Below, in pieces: positions 1 to 7,919 of a stretch of DNA of 22,471 nt. The notes below the pieces were generated by a model. It had not been told where the DNA came from and made no database searches. It saw only the letters and a program-made list of their open reading frames with translations. The DNA lies in NCBI GenBank assembly GCA_047629975.1, contig JBLHUT010000021.1, positions 1 to 22,471 on the forward strand, written 5' to 3'. Both the position numbers and the translations under genes were made by a program. Each line of letters starts with the position of its first letter. Position 1 is the stretch's first letter. This DNA is from JBLHUT01 sp047629975. Lineage in GTDB: Bacteria; Pseudomonadota; Alphaproteobacteria; Rhodobacterales; Rhodobacteraceae.

Positions 1-74
1 GTGCCTCAGAATTGATCGCTGGTCAAAACTTTGCATTCAGGCGAGGTCACCACATCAAACAAAATGTGGATACT

Positions 75-674
75 ATGACCCCGGAAATTCGAAAATTCGT
101 AACCTTTGAGGACGAAACCCTGATCGAAGGGTTTCGCGCCGTGACAACACCGTGGCGTATGTTTGCCGTAGCAGCGGTTGTAAAAAACCCGTGGGCCGGA
201 CGCTTTGTTGAGGATCTTGGCCCCGAAATCCGCAGTTTCGGTCCGCCTTTGGGGGCGGAACTGACCCGCCGGATGCTTGTGCTGGCAGGGTCGGGCGACG
301 CCATCGAGGCCTACGGCAAAGCGGCGGTTGTGGGGTTGGACGGCGAAGTCGAGCACGGCTCTGGCCTGATCCACACGTTACGCTTTGGCAATCATTACCG
401 CGAAGCCGTGCAGGCAAAATCATACCTTTCGTTCAGCAACACCCGCGGGCCGGCGAATGCACCGGTCATGGTTCCGATGATGGACAAGAACGACGCAGGG
501 CGGCGCTCACATTACCTGACGCTGCAATTTGCCATTCCCGATGCACCTCGGGCCGACGAAATTGTGGTCGTCCTTGGCGGCGCCACAACAGGCCGCCCAC
601 ATCATCGGATCGGCGACCGGTATCAGGATCTCAAGGAGCTGGGTCATGATCTGGACAACCCGGCCTCGGTCTGA
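75..674 (+). CDS. AA_synth / DUF1185-family protein
   Basis: A 199-residue protein that I recognise as the AA_synth (formerly DUF1185, PF06684) family. Family features visible here are an N-terminal EIRKFVTFEDETLIEG segment, a central GKAAVVGLDGEVEHGSGLIH segment and a C-terminal PDAPRADEIVVVLGG segment. The length is typical of the family. Its biochemical function is not established; the family name 'amino acid synthesis' is a weak label. I chose ATG 75 because the family similarity starts there; the frame is open upstream to position 12 but that part looks unlike the family, and no strong ribosome binding site is visible at either start. The 3' end overlaps the next gene by 29 nt, so the two are probably translationally coupled. 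It is the first complete gene of a four-gene operon with a hydrolase, a flavin monooxygenase and an aldehyde dehydrogenase, which points to a catabolic rather than biosynthetic role (inference). Confidence 0.85.
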   Translation: MTPEIRKFVTFEDETLIEGFRAVTTPWRMFAVAAVVKNPWAGRFVEDLGPEIRSFGPPLGAELTRRMLVLAGSGDAIEAYGKAAVVGLDGEVEHGSGLIHTLRFGNHYREAVQAKSYLSFSNTRGPANAPVMVPMMDKNDAGRRSHYLTLQFAIPDAPRADEIVVVLGGATTGRPHHRIGDRYQDLKELGHDLDNPASV

Positions 675-1425
675 TTTCGGGGGCCTCAGGGCCGTTCGGG
701 AGGGGGTCGGCCCCACGATCGTGTTGCTGCACGGTGTCGGCCTGCGGGCCGAGGCGTGGAACGCCCAGATAGACATGCTAAAAGGCAGGTTCAGGATCAT
801 TGCCCCTGATATGCCCGGCCACGGCGAAAGCGTCGCATTTGCGCACCAAGGCACCTTGGCGGATTATTCCGATGCAATCGCTGAGGCCGCCGACGGGCCG
901 TTCTGCGTTTTGGGCCATTCAATGGGTGCGATGATCGCACTTGATCTGGCCATCCGCTTTCCTGAAAAAATACGCGGCGTGATCGCTCTGAACGCCATTT
1001 TTCAACGCTCGCAAGCGGCCACCGCTGCCGTACACCAAAGGGCTCAGGCCTTGTCGGCAGACAGCGTGCCGGATCCTGCCGGACCTTTGCAACGCTGGTT
1101 CGCTGACACGACAACATCCCCCGCGCGGGCCTGTCGCCAATGGCTGCAAGATGTCCCGCCTGCGGGCTACAAGGCAGCCTATTCCGTCTTTGCCCATGAG
1201 AACGGCCCCGCCCCCGAAAGCCTTGCAACACTGCCCTGCCCCGCCCTGTTTATCACAGGCAGCGAAGAACCCAATTCAACACCCGCGATGTCGCATGCCA
1301 TGGCTGCCCTGGCTCCGAAAGGACACGCAATCATTATCGAGGGTGCCGCCCACATGATGCCAATGACCCATCCTGAAACGCTTGACCCGATACTTTCCCA
1401 ATGTCTCTCCACATGGTCGCCATGA
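646..1425 (+). CDS. alpha/beta-fold hydrolase
   Basis: A 259-residue alpha/beta hydrolase. Visible motifs are the oxyanion-hole HGVG at residues 29-32, the DMPGHGES strand-turn at 55-62, and the nucleophile elbow GHSMG with Ser92. The likely catalytic His lies in GAAHMMP near the C terminus; the acid position reads as ITGSEEP, so the acid may be Glu or lie elsewhere. The start at 646 is chosen because AAGGAG (633-638) sits 7 nt upstream and the protein then begins just before the first core strand; the frame is open further upstream only as an overlap with the previous gene. Such small cytoplasmic hydrolases cleave esters, lactones, carbamates or C-C bonds. Next to a luciferase-like monooxygenase the arrangement recalls RutD beside RutA in pyrimidine degradation, but this is an analogy of gene type and the substrate is unknown. 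Confidence 0.88.
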   Translation: MIWTTRPRSDFGGLRAVREGVGPTIVLLHGVGLRAEAWNAQIDMLKGRFRIIAPDMPGHGESVAFAHQGTLADYSDAIAEAADGPFCVLGHSMGAMIALDLAIRFPEKIRGVIALNAIFQRSQAATAAVHQRAQALSADSVPDPAGPLQRWFADTTTSPARACRQWLQDVPPAGYKAAYSVFAHENGPAPESLATLPCPALFITGSEEPNSTPAMSHAMAALAPKGHAIIIEGAAHMMPMTHPETLDPILSQCLSTWSP

Positions 1426-1506
1426 CCTTTCCCGCGCCGCTCATGCGCCATCACACGACCCTCAAAAGACCTTGCCACCTCTTCTTCGAACGACAGGACC
1501 TGACAG

Positions 1507-2541
1507 ATGGATTTCTCTCTTTTTGCCCACATGGAACGCACGACACCGGACCAGTCACATGAGAGATTGTATCAGGACTTTGTCGGTTTATGTGAACTGG
1601 CCGACGCGGGCGGCATGCGCGCGATCTGGACCGGCGAGCATCACGGGATGGATTTCACGATCGCGCCCAACCCGTTTTTGACCCTTGTCGATCTGGCACA
1701 CCGCACAAAAAATGTGAAGTTGGGAACAGGCACAATCATTGCCCCCTTCTGGCACCCGATCAAACTGGCCGGTGAGGCGGCCGCCACTGACCTCATGACC
1801 GGCGGGCGGCTGGAACTGGGGATTGCGCGCGGCGCATATTCCTATGAATATGAACGCTTGATGCCCGGAATGGACGCGTGGGAAGCCGGCCAGCGGATGC
1901 GCGAGACAACCCCGCTTTTGCGTCAATTGTGGGAGGGCGATTGCGCCCATGAAGGCGCATATTTCAACTTTCCCTCAACCACCTCGGCCCCGAAACCCGT
2001 TCAGAAGGGCGGCCCGCCGATCTGGATCGCGGCCCGCGACCCCAACAGCCACGCCTTTGCCGTACACAGCGGTTTCAACGTGCAGGTCACCCCCTTGTGG
2101 CAAGGGCACGAAGAAATCGAAACCCTCATGGGACGCTTTAACGATGCCTGCGCAAGCCATGAGGGGGAACGGCCCAAGATCATGCTGCTGCATCACAGCT
2201 ATGTGGCCGCAGATGCCGAAGATGCCGCCCGCGCCGCACAAGAACTGAGCCGCTTTTACTGCTATTTCGGTGCGTGGTTCCAGAACAAGCGCCCCGTCCA
2301 CCAAGGTCTGATCGCCCCTTTGTCCCCCGAAGAGATCGCAGCAAACAAAATGATGTCACCCGCAAACATGCAGCGTGACCTGACAATCGGCACGGCACAG
2401 GAAGTAATTGACCGGATCAAGCGATACGAGGATCTTGGCTATGACGAATTTTCGTTCTGGATCGACAGCGGAATGAGCACCGAACGCAAGCGCGCCTCAC
2501 TCACCCGCTTTATCAACGATGTAATGCCCGCTTTTTCCTGA
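1507..2541 (+). CDS. LLM-class (luciferase-like) flavin-dependent monooxygenase
   Basis: A 344-residue bacterial-luciferase-like TIM-barrel protein (PF00296 family). Typical features are WTGEHH near residue 40, LGTGTIIAPFWHP around residues 74-86, LMTGGRLELGIARG near residue 100, and the C-terminal 'IGTAQEVIDRI' followed by a FSFWIDSG segment. Members use reduced FMN supplied by a separate flavin reductase, plus O2, to oxygenate or cleave organic substrates. No flavin reductase gene is present in the visible part of the operon. AGGA (1495-1498) lies 8 nt before the ATG. The gene follows the hydrolase after 81 nt, and its stop codon overlaps the Shine-Dalgarno of the aldehyde dehydrogenase gene. 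The exact substrate cannot be read from sequence. Confidence 0.92.
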   Translation: MDFSLFAHMERTTPDQSHERLYQDFVGLCELADAGGMRAIWTGEHHGMDFTIAPNPFLTLVDLAHRTKNVKLGTGTIIAPFWHPIKLAGEAAATDLMTGGRLELGIARGAYSYEYERLMPGMDAWEAGQRMRETTPLLRQLWEGDCAHEGAYFNFPSTTSAPKPVQKGGPPIWIAARDPNSHAFAVHSGFNVQVTPLWQGHEEIETLMGRFNDACASHEGERPKIMLLHHSYVAADAEDAARAAQELSRFYCYFGAWFQNKRPVHQGLIAPLSPEEIAANKMMSPANMQRDLTIGTAQEVIDRIKRYEDLGYDEFSFWIDSGMSTERKRASLTRFINDVMPAFS

Positions 2542-2551
2542 GGATCGCACG

Positions 2552-4030
2552 ATGACCGACGTACCGCACTTTCAACTATTCATCGACGGCGACTGGATCG
2601 AGGGCGACACCGGCCAGATCATGCAGACGCAAAACCCCGCAACAGGACAGACATGGGCAACATTCGCCTGCGCCGCCCCTGCAGATGTGGAGCGGGCTGT
2701 CGCCGCTGCTGCACGTGCCCTTGACGACCCGTTGTGGCGCGACATGACACAGACCGCACGCGGCAAACTGCTCTATCGTCTGGCAGATCTGATCGAGGAA
2801 AACGCCGATCATATTGGCCGGATCGAGACACAAGACAGCGGCAAACTTTTGGCCGAAACCACAGGTCAAACGCGGTATGTCGGGGATTATTATCGGTATT
2901 ACGCCGGCTTGGCCGACAAGATCGAAGGCCGCGTGCTGCCGATCGACAAGCCCGACATGCATGTCTTTACCCACCGTGAACCCATCGGGGTCGTGGCGGC
3001 TATCGTCCCGTGGAATGCACAGATGTTCCTTGCGGCAACCAAACTCGGGCCGGCGCTTGCTGCGGGATGCACTGTGGTTCTGAAAGCCTCGGAAATCGCG
3101 CCGGCCCCTATTCTGGAGTTTGCGCGCCTGATCGAAAAGGCCGGCTTTCCACGCGGCGTGGTGTCTGTCGTCACCGGAGACGCCGAAAATTGCGCCATTC
3201 CGTTGACCCGCCATCCTCGCCTTGATCGCATCGCGTTCACCGGCGGGCCGGAAACTGCCCGTCATGTGGTACGCAATTCAGCCGAGAGTTTTGCCGTCAC
3301 GACGCTGGAGCTGGGCGGCAAGTCTCCGATCATCGTGTTCGAGGATGCCGATCTTGAGAGTGCGGCCAACGGGTTGATTGCAGGAAATTTCGGCGCCTCG
3401 GGGCAGTCGTGTGTCGCCGGATCACGTGGGCTGATACACCGGCCGGTCTTTGAGAAGCTTGCCGCCTTGATCGAGCAAAAGGCCAGCCGGATCGTCGTTG
3501 GCGACCCGACAGCGGCAGACACAAATGTCGGGCCACTTTGCACCAGCGCACAGATTGACACGATCACCCGGACCCTTGCCCGCGCTCGCGAACAGGGGGC
3601 AAGGGTCCGCTTTGGCGGGACCGCCGTGGAGCGCGCCGGAAACTACATGCAGCCAACACTTGTGGAATGCCCCGATGCCACCATCGAAACGCTCAAAATA
3701 GAGATGTTCGGCCCTGTGATGTCCCTTTTGCCGTTCGACACCGAAGACGAGGCAATCGCATTGGCCAACACCACAGATTTCGGACTGGGTTCGGGGCTGT
3801 TTACACAAGATGTCGCGCGGGCCTTGCGGGTGTCAAAACGGTTGCGGGCCGGTATTTGCTGGGTCAACACCTATCGCGCGGTGTCGCCCATCGCCCCGTT
3901 CGGCGGCTTTAACCAGTCGGGCTATGGCCGCGAAGCCGGGCAAGAGGCAATCCTGGATTATACCCGCACCAAAACCACATGGATCAGCACGGCCAGCACA
4001 CCCATGGCAAACCCGTTTGTCATGCGCTAG
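2552..4030 (+). CDS. NAD(P)-dependent aldehyde dehydrogenase
   Basis: A 492-residue aldehyde dehydrogenase of full family length. The key residues are all visible: the transition-state Asn in VPWN (Asn155), the cofactor-binding Lys in VLKASE (Lys178), the general base Glu in LELGGK (Glu253) and the nucleophile Cys in GASGQSCV (Cys287). The tail GGFNQSGYGREAG is canonical. It should oxidise an aldehyde to an acid in the cytoplasm. The active-site context is that of the betaine/benzaldehyde-type group rather than the CoA-acylating MmsA/IolA group, so it is unlikely to be the missing inositol-pathway IolA. AGGA 7 nt upstream overlaps the preceding stop, and the gap to the monooxygenase gene is only 10 nt. 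It therefore probably finishes the pathway started by the upstream monooxygenase and hydrolase (inference). Confidence 0.95.
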   Translation: MTDVPHFQLFIDGDWIEGDTGQIMQTQNPATGQTWATFACAAPADVERAVAAAARALDDPLWRDMTQTARGKLLYRLADLIEENADHIGRIETQDSGKLLAETTGQTRYVGDYYRYYAGLADKIEGRVLPIDKPDMHVFTHREPIGVVAAIVPWNAQMFLAATKLGPALAAGCTVVLKASEIAPAPILEFARLIEKAGFPRGVVSVVTGDAENCAIPLTRHPRLDRIAFTGGPETARHVVRNSAESFAVTTLELGGKSPIIVFEDADLESAANGLIAGNFGASGQSCVAGSRGLIHRPVFEKLAALIEQKASRIVVGDPTAADTNVGPLCTSAQIDTITRTLARAREQGARVRFGGTAVERAGNYMQPTLVECPDATIETLKIEMFGPVMSLLPFDTEDEAIALANTTDFGLGSGLFTQDVARALRVSKRLRAGICWVNTYRAVSPIAPFGGFNQSGYGREAGQEAILDYTRTKTTWISTASTPMANPFVMR

Positions 4031-4134
4031 CGATGTACCGCCGCGAAGCCGTGCTCGACAATACGCGCTCTGGCACGGACATTCAGCCAGCGTTTTTGAA
4101 CGGCGTACAGGGTGCTACGCGATCTATATCAAGG

Positions 4135-4160
4135 CCGCCCTCTTTGCGGGCGCGGTTTTT
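4135..4160 (+). terminator. probable rho-independent terminator of the aldehyde dehydrogenase operon
   Basis: CCGCCC at 4135-4140 pairs with GGCGCGG-type sequence ending at 4155 (six pairs with one bulged C at 4151, eight-base loop). Five T residues follow directly at 4156-4160. It lies about 105 nt after the stop of the aldehyde dehydrogenase gene. Confidence 0.55.
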
Positions 4161-4215
4161 GTCTTTCGGGAGCAGGTTCCGGTTTTTTGACGCCCCTTGC
4201 GGGCTTGTGCTCCGG

Positions 4216-4260
4216 GGGCGCCAATTGAGTGCGGCGGCGGCTGCACCTTTTCTGGCGCCC
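4216..4260. repeat. GC-rich inverted repeat in the convergent spacer
   Basis: GGGCGCCA (4216-4223) is exactly complementary to TGGCGCCC (4253-4260), and a smaller GTGC/GCAC dyad (4229-4232 and 4243-4246) is nested inside. A weak TTTCT follows on the plus strand. It may help terminate one or both converging transcripts, but there is no strong T run on the minus strand. Confidence 0.4.
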
Positions 4261-4263
4261 TTT

Positions 4264-5250
4264 CTAGAGAGGGACGGGCCGCCCTTCGGTCCACGACAAG
4301 GTCGCGGCATCAGCAATCCGTTGCGCGCGCAGCCCGTCGGCAATCCCCGGCGAAGGAGGTGACCCGTTCACAACAGCCGTCACGAAATGCGTAATTTCCG
4401 ACAGGTATGCCGCCTCGTAGCGTTCCAGAAAAAAGTTCAGTGTAGGCGCCCGACGAAAGCCGGCTGCGGTCGCGGATTCAACCGCATTCTCAAGAATGTT
4501 CTCTGCACGTAACATCCCCTTGGAGCCATGAACCTCGACCCGTTGATCATAACCGTACGTCGCACGGCGGGAGTTCGAGATCTGACAGATTTTGCCGCTT
4601 GCAGTCATCAGCGTAACCGCCGCGGTGTCGGCGTCGCCTGCCGCGCCGATTGCAGGATCAACCAATGCAGAACCGACGGCAAAGACCTGCACCGGCTCTT
4701 CACCAAGCAAGAACCGCGCCATGTCGAAATCATGGATCATCATGTCGCGGAAAATACCACCAGAGCTTTTGATATAGCTGACAGGGGGCGGGTTGGGGTC
4801 GCGCGACAGGATCGTCACGATCTCGACCGCGCCGATTTCACCGGCGGCAATGCGCGACTGGATGGCCGCAAAATTCGGATCAAAGCGGCGGTTGAATGCG
4901 GTCAGGAAAGCAACATTGTTCTGCGTTACCACCTTGATACACTCGACAATCCGGTCAGCAGACATGTCGACGGGCTTTTCGCAAAAGATTGCCTTGCCGT
5001 TTTGTGCAGCCCCGTGGATCAGCGCGTAATGCGTGTCGGTCGGAGTGCAGATGATGACGGCATCAATATCGCTTGCCGAAAGAATTTCGTCGGTGCTGCG
5101 CACTGCGGCCCCTGTTGCTGCCGCAAGGGTTTCAGCCGCATCAGCAAAGGCGTCCGAGACGGCCACAAGTTTTGCAGTCTCCAGCCGCATCAACGAGCGG
5201 GCATGCACCTGACCGATCCGGCCACATCCCAATAGTCCAATCCGCAGCAT
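4264..5250 (-). CDS. iolG: inositol 2-dehydrogenase
   Basis: A 328-residue Gfo/Idh/MocA-family dehydrogenase that fits IolG: NAD-dependent oxidation of myo-inositol to scyllo-inosose (2-keto-myo-inositol), the first catabolic step. Seen in the sequence are the Rossmann motif GLLGCGRIG (5-13), the EKP motif with catalytic Lys92 (91-93), and GGIFRDMMIHDFD with Asp169 and His173, which correspond in spacing to the catalytic Asp/His of Bacillus IolG. Of the three Idh-type proteins in this window this is the closest to classical IolG. It is the last gene of the iolDCB-aldolase-iolG operon, starting 3 nt after the aldolase stop, with a short AAGGATA upstream. Confidence 0.93.
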   Translation of the reverse strand: MLRIGLLGCGRIGQVHARSLMRLETAKLVAVSDAFADAAETLAAATGAAVRSTDEILSASDIDAVIICTPTDTHYALIHGAAQNGKAIFCEKPVDMSADRIVECIKVVTQNNVAFLTAFNRRFDPNFAAIQSRIAAGEIGAVEIVTILSRDPNPPPVSYIKSSGGIFRDMMIHDFDMARFLLGEEPVQVFAVGSALVDPAIGAAGDADTAAVTLMTASGKICQISNSRRATYGYDQRVEVHGSKGMLRAENILENAVESATAAGFRRAPTLNFFLERYEAAYLSEITHFVTAVVNGSPPSPGIADGLRAQRIADAATLSWTEGRPVPL

Positions 5251-5253
5251 CTG

Positions 5254-6093
5254 TTATCCTTTTGTCGGGTGGCCAAAGGCGCGCAAAACCTGACGGGTTT
5301 TCGCGACCAGCGGGTCATGTGTTTCTTTGAGGATCGTCACGCGGTCAAAGCGTGACGGATCACGGTTTACAGCCGTGCGCAGGGCCTCGCCAAAGGCCAT
5401 GCGCAACTCGGTGCCGATGTTGAACTTGCAAACACGTGATCCCGTGGCAAGCGCCATGCGTTGCGCCACAGGCACGCCAGAGCCGCCATGAATAACCAAA
5501 GGCGTGTCTGTCAGCGCCTCGATGGCACGAATGCGCGCCTCGTCCAGCCCGCCTTCCTTGTCTTGTTGCAAATGGACGTTTCCTACCGATATCGCCATTG
5601 CGTCCACACCCGTTTCACCGGCAAATTGCGCGGCCTCGGCGGGGTCGGTACCGGCAGAATTCTCGCCGTCGGCATAGCCCACAAACCCGATCTCGCCTTC
5701 ACACGAAATACCGGCCGCATGGGCCATTCGGGCGATTTCGGCGGTCTCGTCGATGTTCTGGTTCAACGGTTTGCGCGAACCGTCAAACATCAACGAGGTA
5801 AAGCCGCTGTCCAGCGCCTCGCGGCACTCCTCAAGCGTGTAGCCGTGGTCGAGATGGGCCACGACCGGCACGCTGGCATGTTCGGCAAGATGCCGGAACA
5901 TCTTGCCCAGAATCGGCAGCGGCGTGTGCGCACGGCACGACGGACCGGCCTGAAGGATGACCGGGCAGCCTTCGGCCTCGGCGGCGGCAACATAGGCGCG
6001 CATATCCTCCCACCCCAGCGTGACAAGCCCGGCAACCGCATATTTGTGTTTGAGTGCAGGTTGCAGGACATCGGCAAGCGTTGCGAGGGTCAT
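5254..6093 (-). CDS. iolJ: class II aldolase, probable 6-phospho-5-dehydro-2-deoxy-D-gluconate aldolase
   Basis: A 279-residue class II fructose-bisphosphate-aldolase-family protein. Visible are AHLDHG with catalytic Asp82 and zinc-ligand His83, EGEIGFVG (132-139) with a metal-site Glu, GNVHL with His174 and IHGGSG with His202, followed by NIGTEL for phosphate binding. Placed inside an iol operon, it most likely cleaves 2-deoxy-5-keto-gluconate 6-phosphate into dihydroxyacetone phosphate and malonate semialdehyde, as IolJ does. That assignment rests on context; the sequence alone would also allow a fructose-bisphosphate or tagatose-bisphosphate aldolase. It overlaps the iolB stop by 4 nt (ATGA) and ends 3 nt before iolG, so it is translationally coupled to both neighbours. 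Confidence 0.87.
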   Translation of the reverse strand: MTLATLADVLQPALKHKYAVAGLVTLGWEDMRAYVAAAEAEGCPVILQAGPSCRAHTPLPILGKMFRHLAEHASVPVVAHLDHGYTLEECREALDSGFTSLMFDGSRKPLNQNIDETAEIARMAHAAGISCEGEIGFVGYADGENSAGTDPAEAAQFAGETGVDAMAISVGNVHLQQDKEGGLDEARIRAIEALTDTPLVIHGGSGVPVAQRMALATGSRVCKFNIGTELRMAFGEALRTAVNRDPSRFDRVTILKETHDPLVAKTRQVLRAFGHPTKG

Positions 6094-6929
6094 TTGAACT
6101 TTGCGATCATGTCTTTGATCCCGGGAATGGTTTCGACCTGATAGGCGTGGGTCGGCTGGAAATACTGCACAAGGCTCCGCTGGCTCAGCCCACCCAGAAT
6201 CGTGAAGTAATACATCTCGTAGCCCGGCATGACGGCACAGGGATGGTACCCTTTGTCGATCATGATCGTGGAGCTATCCATCAACTGATAGGCATCGCCC
6301 GGCTTGCCTTCTTCGCGCTGCAATATTTGCACGCCCGAGCCGTGGTTGGGACGGAACCGGAAGTTATAGGTCTCGTCGTGGCGCGTCTCGTGCGGCAGGT
6401 TGTCTGTATCGTGCTTGTGCGAGGGAAAGCCCGACCACCCCCCCTGACCGACCGTGAACAATTCGCTCACTAACAGGCGACCGACCTTGTCATGATATTT
6501 GGTGCCCAGAATATGCTTGATCTTGCGGTGGGTTTTGGTGTCGTCAGAGCCGTACTGCACCTTGTCCAACTCGGCCACGCGCACATCGAACGGTTCCAGC
6601 ACCTTGTCGTATCTGGCACCTGCAATGAAGGTTTCAGTGTCGCGGGTCGCGACCATGGTGACCTTGGCCCCGACGGGTACGTACACGCCCTCCGGCTCGC
6701 CGTCCCAGACATCCACTCCGCGGTTTCCGACAGCCTTGAAGTCGACACCTTCGACAGAGACATCGACTGTGCCTGTGGCCGGCACGATGCAGGTCTCGTA
6801 GCCCGGAACCTGATATTCAAACGCCTCGCCGGCCTTCAGTTTGACGATATTGAAGTAGTTGAGTGGCACCGTCGGGTCGTCGGCATCCACGATGGGTTTG
6901 TTCTGATTGTCATGGGGCGCGATATGCAT
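6090..6929 (-). CDS. iolB: 5-deoxy-glucuronate isomerase
   Basis: A 279-residue two-cupin protein of the IolB family, which isomerises 5-deoxy-D-glucuronate to 2-deoxy-5-keto-D-gluconate. The metal site is visible as GFPSHKHD (His171, His173), the following HDETYNFRF (Glu186) and KGYHPCAV (His229). The length fits the family's usual 265-280 residues. It starts 9 nt after the iolC stop, and its own stop overlaps the aldolase start in an ATGA. The order iolD-iolC-iolB puts it directly after the hydrolase and kinase genes that flank its step in the pathway. Confidence 0.95.
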   Translation of the reverse strand: MHIAPHDNQNKPIVDADDPTVPLNYFNIVKLKAGEAFEYQVPGYETCIVPATGTVDVSVEGVDFKAVGNRGVDVWDGEPEGVYVPVGAKVTMVATRDTETFIAGARYDKVLEPFDVRVAELDKVQYGSDDTKTHRKIKHILGTKYHDKVGRLLVSELFTVGQGGWSGFPSHKHDTDNLPHETRHDETYNFRFRPNHGSGVQILQREEGKPGDAYQLMDSSTIMIDKGYHPCAVMPGYEMYYFTILGGLSQRSLVQYFQPTHAYQVETIPGIKDMIAKFK

Positions 6930-6938
6930 GGGCGTTCC

Positions 6939-7919
6939 TTAGGTAGCGTGAGTAGGGCCGGAGTGAGCGGCCAGAAAATGGTCAAGATCGTCAGGGTACG
7001 GCATCGCCGGAGCACAACCCGGCTTTGAGACCACCAATGCCGCACAGGCAGACCCTCGCAGCACAGCCGTTTTCAGATCATGGCCATCGGCAATCGAGCA
7101 CAACAGACCCGCCATAAAGCTGTCTCCTGCGCCGGTCGGTTTGAGGGCATCAACAGGGAAAATTCCGGTGCGCATCTCGGCACCATCGGCAAAGGTTACC
7201 GCACCGTGCTCGCCCATCTTGTAAACGACGATACCCGCAGTGGTTGCCGCAAGCTCGCGGGCCCGCGCCAAACCAAGCGCCTTGTCACCGGCCATAAAGC
7301 CGAATTCGTCATCATTGCCGACAATTACATCCGACAACGCCCCGGCCCGCGACAAAACATCCGCAGCCACCTGCGGCGAGGGCCACGAATAGGGCCGGTA
7401 ATCCACATCGAAAATGATCGGCAGACCTGCTTTGCGGGCCAGCTCGAACGCCAGAAAAGCAGCCGAGCGTGACGGTTCGGACGCAAAAACGGTTCCCGCC
7501 GTGATCAAGGCACCGAACTGGCTGTAATCGACGGCACGCACGTCTTCCTCGGTCATCTCGAAATCAGCAGCACCGTTGCGATAGATCACCGACTGATGAC
7601 CCTCGATGCGGCTTTCATAAATGGCCAGCGAATTACGCGACTCGCCGCCGACCGGTGTCACATACTGCGCCTCGACACCGTAGTGACGCAGCTTTTTAAG
7701 GCAAAAACGCCCAACCGCATCATCGGAAACCCGTGTCACCAGCGATGCCTGCCCGCCCAGCTTTACGATGCCCACGGCAATATTCGCCGAAGAACCGCCC
7801 ATGTCGGCGGTAAAGTGTTCGGCGTCTTCGGTTGCGACACCGGGATCGGGAAACAGATCCATCCCGACACGTCCCACCACAACAAAACGGTTCTGCTTTA
7901 TGCCTTCGATCACGCGCAT
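6939..7919 (-). CDS. iolC: 5-dehydro-2-deoxygluconokinase
   Basis: A 326-residue PfkB/ribokinase-family kinase that phosphorylates 2-deoxy-5-keto-D-gluconate at position 6. The first PfkB signature lies at GGSSANIAVGIVKLGG (41-56), and the second at KPTGAGDSFMAG with the catalytic base Asp266. The frame is open further upstream (to 8021) but that part is antisense-like filler inside iolD. I chose ATG 7919 because the protein then starts with the expected first strand (NRFVVVGRVGMDL), because it forms a TGATG overlap with the iolD stop, and because GAAAGGG precedes it. The one-base overlap indicates translational coupling within the iol operon. Confidence 0.95.
   Translation of the reverse strand: MRVIEGIKQNRFVVVGRVGMDLFPDPGVATEDAEHFTADMGGSSANIAVGIVKLGGQASLVTRVSDDAVGRFCLKKLRHYGVEAQYVTPVGGESRNSLAIYESRIEGHQSVIYRNGAADFEMTEEDVRAVDYSQFGALITAGTVFASEPSRSAAFLAFELARKAGLPIIFDVDYRPYSWPSPQVAADVLSRAGALSDVIVGNDDEFGFMAGDKALGLARARELAATTAGIVVYKMGEHGAVTFADGAEMRTGIFPVDALKPTGAGDSFMAGLLCSIADGHDLKTAVLRGSACAALVVSKPGCAPAMPYPDDLDHFLAAHSGPTHAT

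Larger units (their letters stand above)
4031..4263. other. convergent spacer without a gene
   Basis: A 233-nt spacer between two converging operons. Short frames on both strands lack family signals. It holds a likely rho-independent terminator (4135-4160) and a longer GC-rich inverted repeat (4216-4260), listed separately. Confidence 0.7.

Noticed and set aside
12..74. Upstream extension of the first gene to position 12
   Set aside because: The extra residues do not resemble the AA_synth family, whose similarity begins at the Met encoded at 75, and no ribosome binding site supports the earlier start.
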